NCBI GenBank assembly: GCA_903899015.1 | Contig: CAIUHP010000043.1 | Location: 1 to 64,000, forward strand | DNA: 64,000 nt | Reading direction: 5' to 3' | Source: an uncultured Armatimonadota bacterium | GTDB lineage: Bacteria > Armatimonadota > Fimbriimonadia > Fimbriimonadales > Fimbriimonadaceae | Part shown: positions 52,901 to 61,993 of the stretch, piece by piece | Position numbering within the stretch: position 1 is the stretch's first letter | How the letters are laid out: each line of letters opens with the position of its first letter | Position numbers and translations under genes: made by a program | Notes under the pieces: generated by a model | The model's input: only the letters and a program-made list of their open reading frames with translations | Databases searched by the model: none | Told to the model about the DNA's origin: nothing

Positions 52901-54257
52901 AGTTGATCCGGGTCCCGACTTCAATAACTACGGCGACACCATGAACGGCTTGAAACCGGGATATGTGAAGAAAAGCGAGGTCGCTTGGTACGCCTCTCAC
53001 AACCATTCGGCCAAAGGAAACTCCTTCTACGATTACAGCTACCTGTACAAGTATGGAATTGAGATTCCTGACGGAGCGACTCAAGTTGTCCTTCCTAACA
53101 ATCCTCGCATCAAGGTTCTTGCCATGTCGGTTGCAAAGTCGGGTCATGATGACCTCGTGGCGGCCCAGCCACTGAGCGACACGCTGGCCGGTCATAAGCC
53201 AGACGGCGTGCCAACCGTGACTCCTGCATCAGGACACTTCAAGGATGCAACTTATGTAAGGATTGATCCTCCTCTGTACTTCCACGCCGGAAGTATTCAC
53301 TACACGACTGATGGATCAACGCCAACTGCGAAATCTCCGACCTATAAGTCGCCGATCGTCCTGAGCAACCCGACGATTCTGAAGGTTGTTCAAGAAGACA
53401 CTGAGGGCAAACTCGGAGCAGTCACGTCCACTCGACTCGACATCGAGGACACGACCGCTCCTAGCGTCACCTCGGCATTGGTTGCACCTGAACTGAGCAT
53501 TGCAAAGGTGACCTTCTCGGAGCCAGTCTCCAAATCCACGGCAGAAGATACAGCTCACTACGACTTCGGATCCGATGTCAAAGTTAGCTCAGCGAAGTTG
53601 GGTTCTGATCATCGATCCGTCGATCTCGTACTAGAAGCAACCGACGGTCTTGCGAAGGTGAATAGCCTGACCGTGACTGGTGTTCAAGACTTGGCGAAGG
53701 TACCAAACGCATCCAAGGCAACCGCACACGTGGAAGTCAAGAGTGCAATCTTCACAAGCCCAGTCTTGGAGCCAAAGACTTCACGAGTCTTCAACTCCAT
53801 TTCGGGGATGCCCGTTCACGCGACGGATCCTTGGACGTTGAACTTGTTCTGCAAGATTGACGACCAACCGGAGGATCGAACGATGATCGCTGGCTTTGGC
53901 CGATCGATCGATGGTCGAACGGGAACTGGTCGCTACTTCACCAAGTTTGCTCGAGGAATCAACTTCTGGATTGCAAACCGCGATATCGCGACGAATACCC
54001 CGATCGATCTTGGTAAGTGGCAGATGCTAACCGCAACTTACGACGGTACAACTCTTCGTCTGTACAAGAACGGTGAGAAGTTTGCCGAAGAGCAAGTTCA
54101 GCTTGAGAACGATAGCGCTCAAGTTCGAGTGATGCCACTAGACGCTTGGGAACGCAAGCGACGATTCGGCGGTGAAGTTCGGGACCTGACTGTTTGGGAC
54201 CTCAACCTTACCCCATCCGCAATCAAACGACTGTGGGAATCAAAACAAAACCCGTGA
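49965..54257 (+). CDS. GH38 alpha-mannosidase with added C-terminal domains
   Basis: A 1430-residue secreted protein with a signal peptide (TTAIAMAAVCASQAQ). The retaining alpha-mannosidase domain has zinc-binding His48 and Asp50 in YAHLDTQWRW and the nucleophile Asp161 in LPDCFGFPYALPSLL; the later HDMLPGTSIPKAYEY supplies a further zinc His. The GH38 C-terminal beta domains run to about residue 870. The chain then adds a beta-sandwich (880-1080), a chitobiase/HEX C-like domain (SIHYTTDGSTPTAKSPTYKS), a short bacterial Ig-like region and a LamG-like domain at the end (RMYRNGE-like TLRLYKNGEKFAEEQ). Such appendages usually bind glycan or surfaces. The stop overlaps the GTG of the next gene. 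Confidence 0.9.
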   Translation: MSLKKTNRILRCSTTAIAMAAVCASQAQTSPPIDITQGNTLFVVPYAHLDTQWRWAYPQTIREYLANTLTRNFSLIENNPHYIFNFSGSRRYEMMKEYYPADYQKMKAYIQAGRWFPCGSSVDEGDANVPSGESIVRHVLYGNHYFRKEFGVASQEFMLPDCFGFPYALPSLLAHCGVKGFSTQKLTWGSAVGIPFKVGVWEGPDGRSVVAALDPGAYSGDVAEDLSQNTSWLARIQNTGRLSGAYVDYHYYGTGDTGGAPRPRSVQWIEKSIAGTGPVKVVSSKADAMFNALKPEQIAKLPRYKGELLLTQHSAGSISSEAYMKRWNRKTELLADAAEKSSIAAMLFGGVAYPADRLYKGWDLVLGSQMHDMLPGTSIPKAYEYCWNDFLLAQNIFANTESDAVGVVAKQMNTKTKGTPLVVFNPLSIARNDVVEATINNFPSKGSVVVSGPDGIAVPTQVLTRTADSVKVAFSAQVGPTGFTVFSVQSVPSAKHQSTDLKIDSRHLENQNFKVTVNDAGDISSIIDKRSHHEVLKSPSRYEMQYENPGQYPAWNMDWADAKLPPRDIVTGPAKFRIVENGPTRVTLEVERKAKGSKFVQDIRLTPNSTKIEVVNNIDWATRERALKISFPLTSGNPEATYDLQLGTTKRGNNDPKKYEVPQHQWFDLTKSDASYGAGILNDSKFASDKPNDNTVRLTLIYTPGVRGGTEDQATQDFGRHQITYAIAPHSGDWREGQIPWQAKRLNQPLRAFVTTPHSGPLGKTFSLVSTSSKDVEVQALKKAEDSNEIVVRLREINGTGAKGVHVTFPRAVIAAREVNGQEQPLGSATVANGKLVANVPAYSLKTYALTLVSPLSSASLMASKQVSLPYNADVVSTDANPGDGMFANSRSLPAEQLPSTLTVDEIKFGFGSKANGAKNAVVAKGQTIKIPAGFSKVYLVAAADEDTTGTFHVGNKSATLAIQAWRGYVGSWDNRLWSVDPGPDFNNYGDTMNGLKPGYVKKSEVAWYASHNHSAKGNSFYDYSYLYKYGIEIPDGATQVVLPNNPRIKVLAMSVAKSGHDDLVAAQPLSDTLAGHKPDGVPTVTPASGHFKDATYVRIDPPLYFHAGSIHYTTDGSTPTAKSPTYKSPIVLSNPTILKVVQEDTEGKLGAVTSTRLDIEDTTAPSVTSALVAPELSIAKVTFSEPVSKSTAEDTAHYDFGSDVKVSSAKLGSDHRSVDLVLEATDGLAKVNSLTVTGVQDLAKVPNASKATAHVEVKSAIFTSPVLEPKTSRVFNSISGMPVHATDPWTLNLFCKIDDQPEDRTMIAGFGRSIDGRTGTGRYFTKFARGINFWIANRDIATNTPIDLGKWQMLTATYDGTTLRLYKNGEKFAEEQVQLENDSAQVRVMPLDAWERKRRFGGEVRDLTVWDLNLTPSAIKRLWESKQNP

Positions 54258-55309
54258 AAGGGTTAACTGCCTGTCGACGGCTGCTCAGTATTTGGGCAGC
54301 CGTCGCGCTGGCAACCTTCGCCGTCGCGCATCCGGCCAACGTTCCGGTTGCGCGAGCAAAGGTCCAAGTCGATGGACACGTTGATTTATCCGTTACCTTC
54401 GATATCCTAGCCTTCATCCTCGACCAGACTCCTGAACTCGTCTTGGATGCTCCCATGAACGGATTGCTCGATGGTTCCCCCACCGATTTGCAAGCTCGAT
54501 TGGATGCCGCAAAGAAACGATTTACGGAAGGGCTCAGCATTGGAGGGCCCGATAACCCTGGGGTCATCGACTCCATTTCACTCCCGACTGCGCTAGAGAT
54601 TCGACAGTCAGTGGTTGGGCAGCAGCCGCGATTGCCAGTTATGATGACCGCGACCATCAGGTGCCACTTCAAGAAGGGGACCTCGAAGAGTCGATTTCAA
54701 TTTCCAGAAGTAATGGGTCCGGTTGTCTTGAGCACCGAATTCCCGTATCAAGAAGCAAGTTCTGAATCGGTTGAGCCTGGCGATTGGAGCCAAGAGCTCA
54801 TGATTCCGACGCAAGCCCAGATCGACGCGGTAGCTGCCTCCATTCGTAAGAACATGGCCCACACCGCGGTGGTCGCTAAGCTACCGACCGAACTCCAAGC
54901 AAAAACGGCCATCCAAAAACGTTATAACGAGTGGTCGAAAGCTTACAAGTCCCACGATTTGAACACGCTCTTTCAGATATTGACACCCGACTACGTAATC
55001 AAGACCGCTAAGGGCGCCACGATCACTCATGATGAGTACGCGGTCATGCTGAAACTGCGAAAGCAAAAGCATAGTGACACCACGCTGTATCGCACAGAAA
55101 TAGTCCGAATGACTCTGCGCGACGGTGTCGCCGCCGTATGGTCGCGCGAGATTACGACCGATCCGGGACTAAATCAAAAGACTGGGAAATCCGAACCCGT
55201 CAGCTACCAACACGACTACATCGACCTTTGGGTTCATTCGAAAGGCACCTGGAAATTGCGTAGCACTTCAACCCAAAAGGAACAGATCGTGAAAGCTCCG
55301 TCGGGCTAA
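54254..55309 (+). CDS. exported protein with C-terminal NTF2-like (SnoaL-type) domain
   Basis: A 351-residue protein. GTG at 54254 overlaps the GH38 stop (GTGA) and yields a signal peptide (RRLLSIWAAVALATFAVA); longer in-frame starts overlap the glycosidase. The first 200 residues resemble no family I know (VQVDGHVDLSVTFDILAFIL, PEVMGPVVLSTEFPYQE). The last 130 residues follow the NTF2/SnoaL cone fold (AIQKRYNEWSKAYKSHDLNT, FQILTPDYVIKTAKG, RMTLRDGVAAVWSREIT, HDYIDLWVHSKGTWKLRS). The tight coupling suggests an accessory role for the mannosidase or its products. Confidence 0.75.
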   Translation: MKGLTACRRLLSIWAAVALATFAVAHPANVPVARAKVQVDGHVDLSVTFDILAFILDQTPELVLDAPMNGLLDGSPTDLQARLDAAKKRFTEGLSIGGPDNPGVIDSISLPTALEIRQSVVGQQPRLPVMMTATIRCHFKKGTSKSRFQFPEVMGPVVLSTEFPYQEASSESVEPGDWSQELMIPTQAQIDAVAASIRKNMAHTAVVAKLPTELQAKTAIQKRYNEWSKAYKSHDLNTLFQILTPDYVIKTAKGATITHDEYAVMLKLRKQKHSDTTLYRTEIVRMTLRDGVAAVWSREITTDPGLNQKTGKSEPVSYQHDYIDLWVHSKGTWKLRSTSTQKEQIVKAPSG

Positions 55310-55321
55310 CCTTGCCTGTTC

Positions 55322-58129
55322 TCAGGAACCACCCGCCAATTTCTCGATGGCTTCCGCCAGTTTCAGGCGGTATTCCCTAAACTCTGAAACTGGCCACTTC
55401 GCGTTGTGGTCCCGGTCGCCAAGTTGAAATGCTCCCAGCTTATCGTCTAAGAGTTTCTGAGCGGACTTGGCATAAGGATGATTGGGATGGGCGTGAATCA
55501 AGCGCTCGAGGGTTAACATAGACCGATAGTCATCAATCCCGGCTCGAATGTCTCGATCGAAATGAATCGTTGGGATCATCTCCATCCTGCTATTCGTAAC
55601 GCACCAGGCGTAGTCATCTTCACGACAATCCAGTGCGTAAAAAGGATCACCTGCAGCGGCATTCCAATGCCACGACAATCGGAACTTCATGCCAAATTCT
55701 TGGGCAGCTTTAAACATGTAAGTCCCAAAAGTCCACCGATTCCCGCCGTTATAAAAGGCCCACTGATTTCCAGCTTGATGAATCGTCGAAACACTCAACG
55801 TGTCGTGCTCATTGAGATTCGGAATCTTTAATGCTTTGACCAGCGGTAGCCGAACATCGTCTGGCTTAGGGTTCGTAATACTTGTCGCTCCGGTTGTGAG
55901 GATCCCAGCCGGGGCCGCTTCTCTCCATGCTTCCGCATTCGTAATCGCTCGGTCGACCTCCTCTTTGGTAACCGGTTCGTCGCACAAGTTGAATGCCACC
56001 GGAAGCCAACCAGAGGCTTTGGCATGGTCATCGATCGCCCGAAGAATCGGCCTCAAGAAGTCAATGTAATTTGAGAATCCCGCTTTCTTCATAGCTTCGT
56101 TATCAACATGGTAGTTGTCGAAGCCCTGGATTCCTCCGTTGTAATTAACGACAATGGATCGAAAGCCCGCCGCCTTGGCGTCTGACATCTGCTCATCGGC
56201 CTTTGCGAAATCGATAATCGGCTTCTCGTGATTCCAGCCCGTGAGCTTGAGTGTTGGAATCCCAGAGAAGGTGGTGCACCCGAAACTCGCCATTTTTGCC
56301 ATTGAGAGCCGTGAAATCATACGGTTTCTATCCCCAAGATCTTCGGCAAACCAAGGTAAGTCAATCGTATTCCCCCATGGACCGGCTGCAACATCGAGTG
56401 GATCCAGTCGAGTCGCAAATAGGCGAACCGAAAGATCAATCGTTTCTCGACTTCCATCCGCGAACCTAAGCACAACTTGGCCCTTGTAGGTTCCGGCCTT
56501 AAGAGATCGAGGTGTATTTAGGGTCAGCCAGAACGTGGTCGTCGTATTGGCATGAAGTTCAGCCTCACTCCTGGGCAGTATGAACCGAGGGGCAATTGTG
56601 AAGACTGAACCTTCCGGCGTGACACGGGTAATTCGATGCGAAAGGAGTCCTGGTTGAATCGCGCTACTTGGAATCCGTGCGGAGCCTGAGATTAAGTCCG
56701 TTGCCGAAATGACAACCTTGCCGAGTGAACGAAAAGGTTTGATCGAGAAAACGATCGGCTCCATTTGGCCCGCATTAGCAAATAAATTCAAATGGTTCGT
56801 GATTTCAGATCGACGTGGAATCGCATTGACCGGAACGTCTTCCATCCAGTCTCGAGCAAATAACACATGGCCTTTCGCCAATTCGGCACTCGTGGGCACA
56901 AACGCTGGAACCAATCCCTTCGAGTCTCGATTGCTTGATGGAGCAATTCGCTTGAATGAATTGTCAAAATTGAATCGTCGCTTTTCTAAAAGTTGGGCTA
57001 GGTATTTCTGCCCTTTCACGGCATCGGCTACCGGATAAATGACGAGCGCCGACACCGAATCTCCCAGTCCTTCTGCTTTGAAATCCAAATCGAGGTGACC
57101 GTCCTTAACGTCGACGTCAAACTCCTTTTCGTGGAATATTTCTCGCTGATATTTGTCGAAAGTATTGTCTTCCAGCCGGTCTTCAACATCGGCAAAGCGG
57201 TAATAACGCTTCAAGAACGCTGGTAAATCTACTACGTCGTGGACAACTTCTACCCCGTTTGCTTTCACCGACCGCTCGCGATAAACCGGATACTCCCCCC
57301 AGAACCCGGATGGGTTGTCGAGGTTTAGAAAGACGTGATATTTTCCGTTCGGCATATTGGCACGAAAGCCACCAGTAAAGAATGCCATCCCTCGCTGGTA
57401 CAACGGATCGGGTTGAAGAACATCGTAAGCGTAAGTACTTGGTCCGTGAATAAGCCCAAACCCTGATTGGGGTGAATAGATCGTGTTGGGTGAAACTGCC
57501 GTGAACCCCTTCATGACGTGACCATTTGCCGGCCCAAAGGAAAACGCCAGTAATCCTGGAATGACAAGCGCGCTAGAAGGATCCTTCTCCAACCTCAAAT
57601 TATCAAAATAGATTGGCGCTTTCGCATCTCCGATGCTTAACACGAACACGTTTATCTGAGATTTGATGAGTGGGCGACCAGGACGCGCCTTTTCACCCAC
57701 AAACAGATCGGTTGGAACAACGAGGGTGGAATTTCCGGGCGGGACGACCGTGTTATAGTTCACCCTGGTCCAATAATCTCTGGTTCCCTTGTCATGAATC
57801 TCGACATAGATCTGAGTCGGCTCGGTCGATTCATTGAACACATTAGCTTTTAAGTAATCGAATCCCGACCAATCTTGTGCGCCATCTAAGACAACGTAAC
57901 CCTTCTCTAGCTTCAAGGAGTATTCACCGGGTCTGGAATGCTGAGCGCTTGCCGTCGCTTCTCCGCCTCCGCTCACAGTGAATGGCGCGACACTCCCTCT
58001 TTTGAGGTGAATCATCTCCCTAGTCGATGCTTGGTAAATCGGATGCAGCAAGCATAAGGCAGTCCCAGAAATGGTCAGAAGGCTCAGTAGAACAGGAAGC
58101 CGTGATCGGATTATTTGTCTTAGTTGCAT
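55322..58129 (-). CDS. GH123-like glycosidase (DUF4091)
   Basis: A 935-residue exported protein (signal LPVLLSLLTISGTALCLL, then a hydrophobic N-terminus). The first 500 residues are beta-sandwich material with carbohydrate-binding look (GVRSIYFDNLRLEKDPSSAL-type, YPVYRERSVKANGVEVVHDV). The C-terminal TIM-barrel has VAFNLCDEPVTKEEV with the adjacent Asp717-Glu718 pair, which in GH123 enzymes is the substrate-assisted catalytic pair for beta-N-acetylgalactosaminides, and later DDYAWCVTNSRMEMIPTIHF with RDIRAGIDDYRSMLTLE. ATG at 58129 avoids overlap with the divergent YbjQ gene. Exact activity is not certain; DUF4091 also includes enzymes with other specificities. Confidence 0.75.
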   Translation of the reverse strand: MQLRQIIRSRLPVLLSLLTISGTALCLLHPIYQASTREMIHLKRGSVAPFTVSGGGEATASAQHSRPGEYSLKLEKGYVVLDGAQDWSGFDYLKANVFNESTEPTQIYVEIHDKGTRDYWTRVNYNTVVPPGNSTLVVPTDLFVGEKARPGRPLIKSQINVFVLSIGDAKAPIYFDNLRLEKDPSSALVIPGLLAFSFGPANGHVMKGFTAVSPNTIYSPQSGFGLIHGPSTYAYDVLQPDPLYQRGMAFFTGGFRANMPNGKYHVFLNLDNPSGFWGEYPVYRERSVKANGVEVVHDVVDLPAFLKRYYRFADVEDRLEDNTFDKYQREIFHEKEFDVDVKDGHLDLDFKAEGLGDSVSALVIYPVADAVKGQKYLAQLLEKRRFNFDNSFKRIAPSSNRDSKGLVPAFVPTSAELAKGHVLFARDWMEDVPVNAIPRRSEITNHLNLFANAGQMEPIVFSIKPFRSLGKVVISATDLISGSARIPSSAIQPGLLSHRITRVTPEGSVFTIAPRFILPRSEAELHANTTTTFWLTLNTPRSLKAGTYKGQVVLRFADGSRETIDLSVRLFATRLDPLDVAAGPWGNTIDLPWFAEDLGDRNRMISRLSMAKMASFGCTTFSGIPTLKLTGWNHEKPIIDFAKADEQMSDAKAAGFRSIVVNYNGGIQGFDNYHVDNEAMKKAGFSNYIDFLRPILRAIDDHAKASGWLPVAFNLCDEPVTKEEVDRAITNAEAWREAAPAGILTTGATSITNPKPDDVRLPLVKALKIPNLNEHDTLSVSTIHQAGNQWAFYNGGNRWTFGTYMFKAAQEFGMKFRLSWHWNAAAGDPFYALDCREDDYAWCVTNSRMEMIPTIHFDRDIRAGIDDYRSMLTLERLIHAHPNHPYAKSAQKLLDDKLGAFQLGDRDHNAKWPVSEFREYRLKLAEAIEKLAGGS

Positions 58130-58198
58130 GGCCCTCAAATGAATCTTGCGCCCTCCTAGTTTGCCCCTAAATCTGATTCCCGTAAAGATGCTGGAACC

Positions 58199-59380
58199 TT
58201 GCACCCAAATGCAAAATCCAGCCGTTCTATTTCTGTGGCAGTTAATACCGGTTTTTCGGGAAATGAGATTTATTGTTTAGCTAAGAAGGGGCTGAGCCCC
58301 GGCGAGATGGTCATTGGAAACAGTGTCTGTTCGATGGGGTTTATTGGGACGATCGGTTCCGGTCTTAAGACTCTCGCAGGCGGAGAAGTCGAGCAGGTCA
58401 CCGAAGTTGTCCACGAGGGCCGCATGCAAGCCCTAGAGCGTATGCAAGCGTGGAGTGACCTGCGGGGAGCAGTTGGAATTTCGGGAGTAACGACTGAGCT
58501 CGTCCAACATGGGGGCAGCACCGAGTTTCTGAGTATTGGATCAGCAGTTCACCGGCCAGGTTATTCAGCGCCAGGTCTGGAATTCACCTCCTCGTCCAAT
58601 GGTCAAGAGTTATATTGCCAAATTGACTCAGGGTTCAAACCGCTCCATTTTGCGTTTGGTAACGTTGCCTACTCCATAGGTCTCGGCGGAGGAATTGCAG
58701 GAGCGTTTCGCGGGTTGGCTAAGGGCGAAGTCAAGGAATATAGCGACGTATTCAATCACACTCGCCACCTAGCGTTGCAACGAATCCAGGCAGACGCGCG
58801 CAATCGGGGTGCTAACTGCGTTGTTGGAATCAAAACTTCCATTATTCCGTTCCACGGAATGCAGGAAATGGTGATGGTCGGCACGGCCGCAAGACACGAA
58901 GCTTACATGTCTGGCTACGATTCGGCTCCCGCAACCAGTGATCTGACTTGTGAAGAAACGTGGAACATGGCGAACCTCGGTTATCTGCCGATTCGGTTAG
59001 TTCTCGGGTGCTCCATCTACTCGATCGGATTCGTAGGAGGCATCGCCGCCGCATTTAAGTCACTAGCCAAAGGAGAAATAAGCGAACTCACTAAGCTGAT
59101 CTATGACGCCCGTGAAAGTGCGCTCCATCACATTAGTCGCGACGCCGATGAATGTAGTGCGGACGATGTGGTTGGAATCAAGACCTACGTCTATTCGCTA
59201 GGTAACGGGATCGTCGAGTTCCTCGCAATCGGGACAGCGGTTAAAAAAATGCCGGGCGTGACAACTCTCTCGGAGAACTTGCCACCCCAAGCCGTGATGC
59301 AGGACAAGGATACGTTTATCAACACAGCCGAGACTCTCCGAGGTCAAAACCTAAACGAGGCATCCAAGAATCCTGGATAG
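58199..59380 (+). CDS. triple YbjQ/DUF74 domain protein
   Basis: A 393-residue cytoplasmic protein with three consecutive YbjQ-type domains (about residues 25-118, 138-235, 255-350). Each shows the family pattern of a start such as GNSVCSMGFIGTIGSGLKTL, a GGEVEQVTEVVHEGRMQALE-like helix and a second strand (GAVGISGVTTELVQHGGST, NCVVGIKTSI, DDVVGIKTYVYSLG). YbjQ proteins are usually single-domain, about 105 residues, and form pentamers suspected of binding metal; three fused copies are unusual. The TTG start at 58199 is the only fitting one. It runs divergent from the GH123-like gene. The function is not established for the family. Confidence 0.8.
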   Translation: MHPNAKSSRSISVAVNTGFSGNEIYCLAKKGLSPGEMVIGNSVCSMGFIGTIGSGLKTLAGGEVEQVTEVVHEGRMQALERMQAWSDLRGAVGISGVTTELVQHGGSTEFLSIGSAVHRPGYSAPGLEFTSSSNGQELYCQIDSGFKPLHFAFGNVAYSIGLGGGIAGAFRGLAKGEVKEYSDVFNHTRHLALQRIQADARNRGANCVVGIKTSIIPFHGMQEMVMVGTAARHEAYMSGYDSAPATSDLTCEETWNMANLGYLPIRLVLGCSIYSIGFVGGIAAAFKSLAKGEISELTKLIYDARESALHHISRDADECSADDVVGIKTYVYSLGNGIVEFLAIGTAVKKMPGVTTLSENLPPQAVMQDKDTFINTAETLRGQNLNEASKNPG

Positions 59381-59416
59381 CAGTTGCGTCCGTTTCGAAG
59401 GATAAGGATCGTTGTT

Positions 59417-59447
59417 CACCCCTTTTACTAGAAGGCAAAAAGGGGTT
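59417..59447. terminator. bidirectional hairpin between YbjQ-type gene and sialidase
   Basis: ACCCCTTTT pairs with AAAAGGGGT around an 11-base loop between two converging genes. The A/T-rich upper stem gives weak T-tracts on both strands. Confidence 0.65.
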
Positions 59448-59472
59448 GAATAACTTGATCCGGCAATTTAGC

Positions 59473-60573
59473 TTATCGGTCTGAGTTCCCGAGCGTCAGC
59501 TCTTGATACCGAATCCGATATCCTTCCTTCCCTTGCCCGAGGTCATCAACCGTCTCAAAAAGTACACCGACTCGATCCTTCGAGATCGGACAAAGAACAC
59601 TGTAAGCAAAAGAACCGGGCTCGATGACCGATGAGATTGTCCAAGATTTGCCTCCATCTCGCGAAGTTCTCAAAACTCCATTGCGTCGAACCTTGGGGTC
59701 ATTTGGATTCGAAGAGACGAGAAGGTCTGGCTTAAAGCTCATTCGAGCAATGGAACCCATGCAAATCGGATCGAATAGTTCAGGAACCGGAGTGGCGGTA
59801 TCCCAGGTTTGGCCTCCGTCCGAACTCCGACATTGAAGTCGAAACCGACCTGACGCTTGGTTACGGCAGTTCATCAAGATACTTCCGTCGGTTAATTCAA
59901 CGATCTGAGTTTCATTTGGCTGAGTTCCGATCACCTTTGGAGCATCTTGCCCTCGCTTCCAAGTCCGACCTTTGTCATCACTAAAAGCTGCAAACACGTC
60001 GTACTTACCACCGCCACCTTCGTTTAAGGGAAAGACCAGCCTCCCCTTGTGAGTGCCTCTCGTAAGTTCAATCCCGATACCCGGTCCGCTGGCATCCGAG
60101 CGATTGCTAGGACTCTTGATTTCCTTGCTTAGTTCGCGAGGAGCGGTCCAAGAAGCACCCTCATCGTCTGAGTAAGTCACGAATGTGCGGCAAGATTTTT
60201 CAGGCTCAAATCCGGGCTGAGCGGTCCGCTCATTCAAACCATCAGGGTATCGCTGATACATCAACCAAACTCTCCCTGATCTCATTGGAAGCAAGCATGG
60301 ATTGTTGAGCGAATTGGGTTCGTCCTTCTCCACAACCTGCATCGGTAACCATCCTTTTGAATGGGCCGGTTTCCGTCTTAATACCAACACATTTGCTGCT
60401 TGGTCACTCACGGATCGCCGACCTTCCGCCATCGCTAAGAGAGTTCCTCTCGATGTTCGGCATAAAGCAGGAATTCGAAAAGTGTCGTATGAACCTGACC
60501 GATCCATACGGCCACTCACAAAAACATCCTCATACTTCGAAGCCATCAGTAGGAGTCCAAGAGTAATCAGCAC
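59473..60573 (-). CDS. exo-alpha-sialidase (GH33)
   Basis: A 366-residue protein with the full sialidase signature: the FRIP motif in YDTFRIPALCRTSRGT, four Asp boxes (SDDEGASWT, SDDKGRTWK, SSDGGQTWD, SRDGGKSWT) and arginines for the triad, one in FRIP and another in GYRIRYQEL. It should release terminal sialic acids. The N-terminus MLITLGLLLMAS is only about 10 hydrophobic residues, so export is uncertain. GTG at 60573 lies 6 bases after a perfect TATAAT, which fixes the start, and the region just upstream contains no ribosome-binding site. The length is normal for a minimal catalytic propeller without binding modules. Confidence 0.88.
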   Translation of the reverse strand: MLITLGLLLMASKYEDVFVSGRMDRSGSYDTFRIPALCRTSRGTLLAMAEGRRSVSDQAANVLVLRRKPAHSKGWLPMQVVEKDEPNSLNNPCLLPMRSGRVWLMYQRYPDGLNERTAQPGFEPEKSCRTFVTYSDDEGASWTAPRELSKEIKSPSNRSDASGPGIGIELTRGTHKGRLVFPLNEGGGGKYDVFAAFSDDKGRTWKRGQDAPKVIGTQPNETQIVELTDGSILMNCRNQASGRFRLQCRSSDGGQTWDTATPVPELFDPICMGSIARMSFKPDLLVSSNPNDPKVRRNGVLRTSRDGGKSWTISSVIEPGSFAYSVLCPISKDRVGVLFETVDDLGQGKEGYRIRYQELTLGNSDR

Positions 60574-60579
60574 AGCTAG

Positions 60580-60585
60580 ATTATA
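60580..60585 (-). promoter_or_regulatory. -10 box (TATAAT) 6 bases before sialidase start
   Basis: Perfect TATAAT on the minus strand with six bases before the GTG start. It implies a leaderless mRNA. No convincing -35 is visible. Confidence 0.55.
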
Positions 60586-60740
60586 GGCAGGTTCGAAGAT
60601 CGAATTTTAACGGGTACACACGAGCTCAAAAGTCACACCCCGTCTTCGAAATGGATTGGTTCGAGGATATGAAGAGTCGAATCTTCTCGGATAGGGCCGT
60701 AGTCGCAAGTGCGACGTATTCCGGATGAATGAAGCGAGAG

Positions 60741-61988
60741 TCAGGCGGAGATTTCCTTGATTCGACGCTTCAGGAATTCGCGTTCACTCTCATTTTCTGC
60801 CAGTGCAAGCGCCTTTTCATAGCTTGCCTTCGCACACACGTTTTCACCCATTCGTCGCTCAAAATCCGCCTTCGCAGCATAAAGGAGGTGATAATCGCTT
60901 AGATCACCGGCCTTCTCAAGTTGCTTGACAATTTGCAGCGCTTCTGAAGGTCCACGTGCCATTGCAACCGCTGCCGCCCGATTGAGGGCAACGATCGGAG
61001 TTGGTACCAATCTAAGCAACAGGTCATAGAGAAACACGATTTGCTGCCAGTCGGTATCTTGTGGTCGAGGTGCCTGGCAATGCAGTGCAGAAATGGCTGC
61101 TTGAATCGCATAGGGACCGGTTGGGGGGCGCAAAGCCATCTCTACAAGCGGAATGGCCTCCTGAATCATCGACTGGTCCCAAGTTTCACGATCCTGGTCT
61201 TCAAGAAGGACAAGATCACCATTTGCGTCGAGCCTCGCCGACTGCCTAGACGCATGCAGAAGCATCAACGCGAGCAGGCCCAGAACTTCGCCCGGAGGTT
61301 GTGGTTCCATCAAGTCACGAATCTCGCGGCAAAGATGAATGGCTTCCGATGTAAGCGCTTCTCGTACGAGAGAACTGCCTCTCGTTGCCGAATAGCCTTC
61401 ATTGAAAATCAGATAAATAACCGCTAAAACTGCTTCCAAGCGGGCAGGCATTTCCGACTTCTCGGGTACCGAAAACGGAATTCCTGCTTCTCGAATTTCC
61501 CTTTTTGCTCGGACTAACCTTTGAGCCATCGTGGGTTCAGGAACTAAGAATGCGCGTGCAATCTCATCGGTTTCCAATCCCCCTAAAGCTCGAAGGGTCA
61601 GCGCGACTTGGGCATCCAAGGCAATCGCCGGGTGACAGCAAGTAAATATCAGGCGAAGTCTTTCGTCAGGAATCTCATCGGGATCAAAATCGGGGGCGTC
61701 GTATAATTCGGCGCCTTCCGCTTGGGCATGAGAACGCAGCAACCTCTCTGATCGAACGCGAGCACGAACTGCGTCAATCGCCTTGAATTTTGCAGTTTGG
61801 ATGAGCCAAGCAACTGGGTTGGGCGGAATTCCTGCGCTTTCCCATTCTTTCGCTGCCAGCGCAAATGAGTCTTGAACCGCATCCTCAGAAAGCTCAAAGT
61901 CTCCGATCAATCGGATAATGACCGAGACGATCCGTCCCCATTCCGCCCGGTGGAGAGCTTCAATTTGAGAATGGATCTGCGAAGTCAC
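60741..61988 (-). CDS. ECF42-type RNA polymerase sigma factor with C-terminal TPR domain
   Basis: A 415-residue sigma factor. Sigma region 2 is at residues 10-80 ([40 protein letters not shown]) and region 4 near 105-170 ([39 protein letters not shown]). The long C-terminal domain is helical and TPR-like ([40 protein letters not shown]). These features define the ECF42 group, in which this C-terminal extension replaces an anti-sigma factor and a YCII/DGPF protein is the conserved partner. That partner is divergent here, 77 bp away. GTG at 61988 follows TATAAT by 5 bases. Confidence 0.92.
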   Translation of the reverse strand: MTSQIHSQIEALHRAEWGRIVSVIIRLIGDFELSEDAVQDSFALAAKEWESAGIPPNPVAWLIQTAKFKAIDAVRARVRSERLLRSHAQAEGAELYDAPDFDPDEIPDERLRLIFTCCHPAIALDAQVALTLRALGGLETDEIARAFLVPEPTMAQRLVRAKREIREAGIPFSVPEKSEMPARLEAVLAVIYLIFNEGYSATRGSSLVREALTSEAIHLCREIRDLMEPQPPGEVLGLLALMLLHASRQSARLDANGDLVLLEDQDRETWDQSMIQEAIPLVEMALRPPTGPYAIQAAISALHCQAPRPQDTDWQQIVFLYDLLLRLVPTPIVALNRAAAVAMARGPSEALQIVKQLEKAGDLSDYHLLYAAKADFERRMGENVCAKASYEKALALAENESEREFLKRRIKEISA

Positions 61989-61993
61989 AAGAG

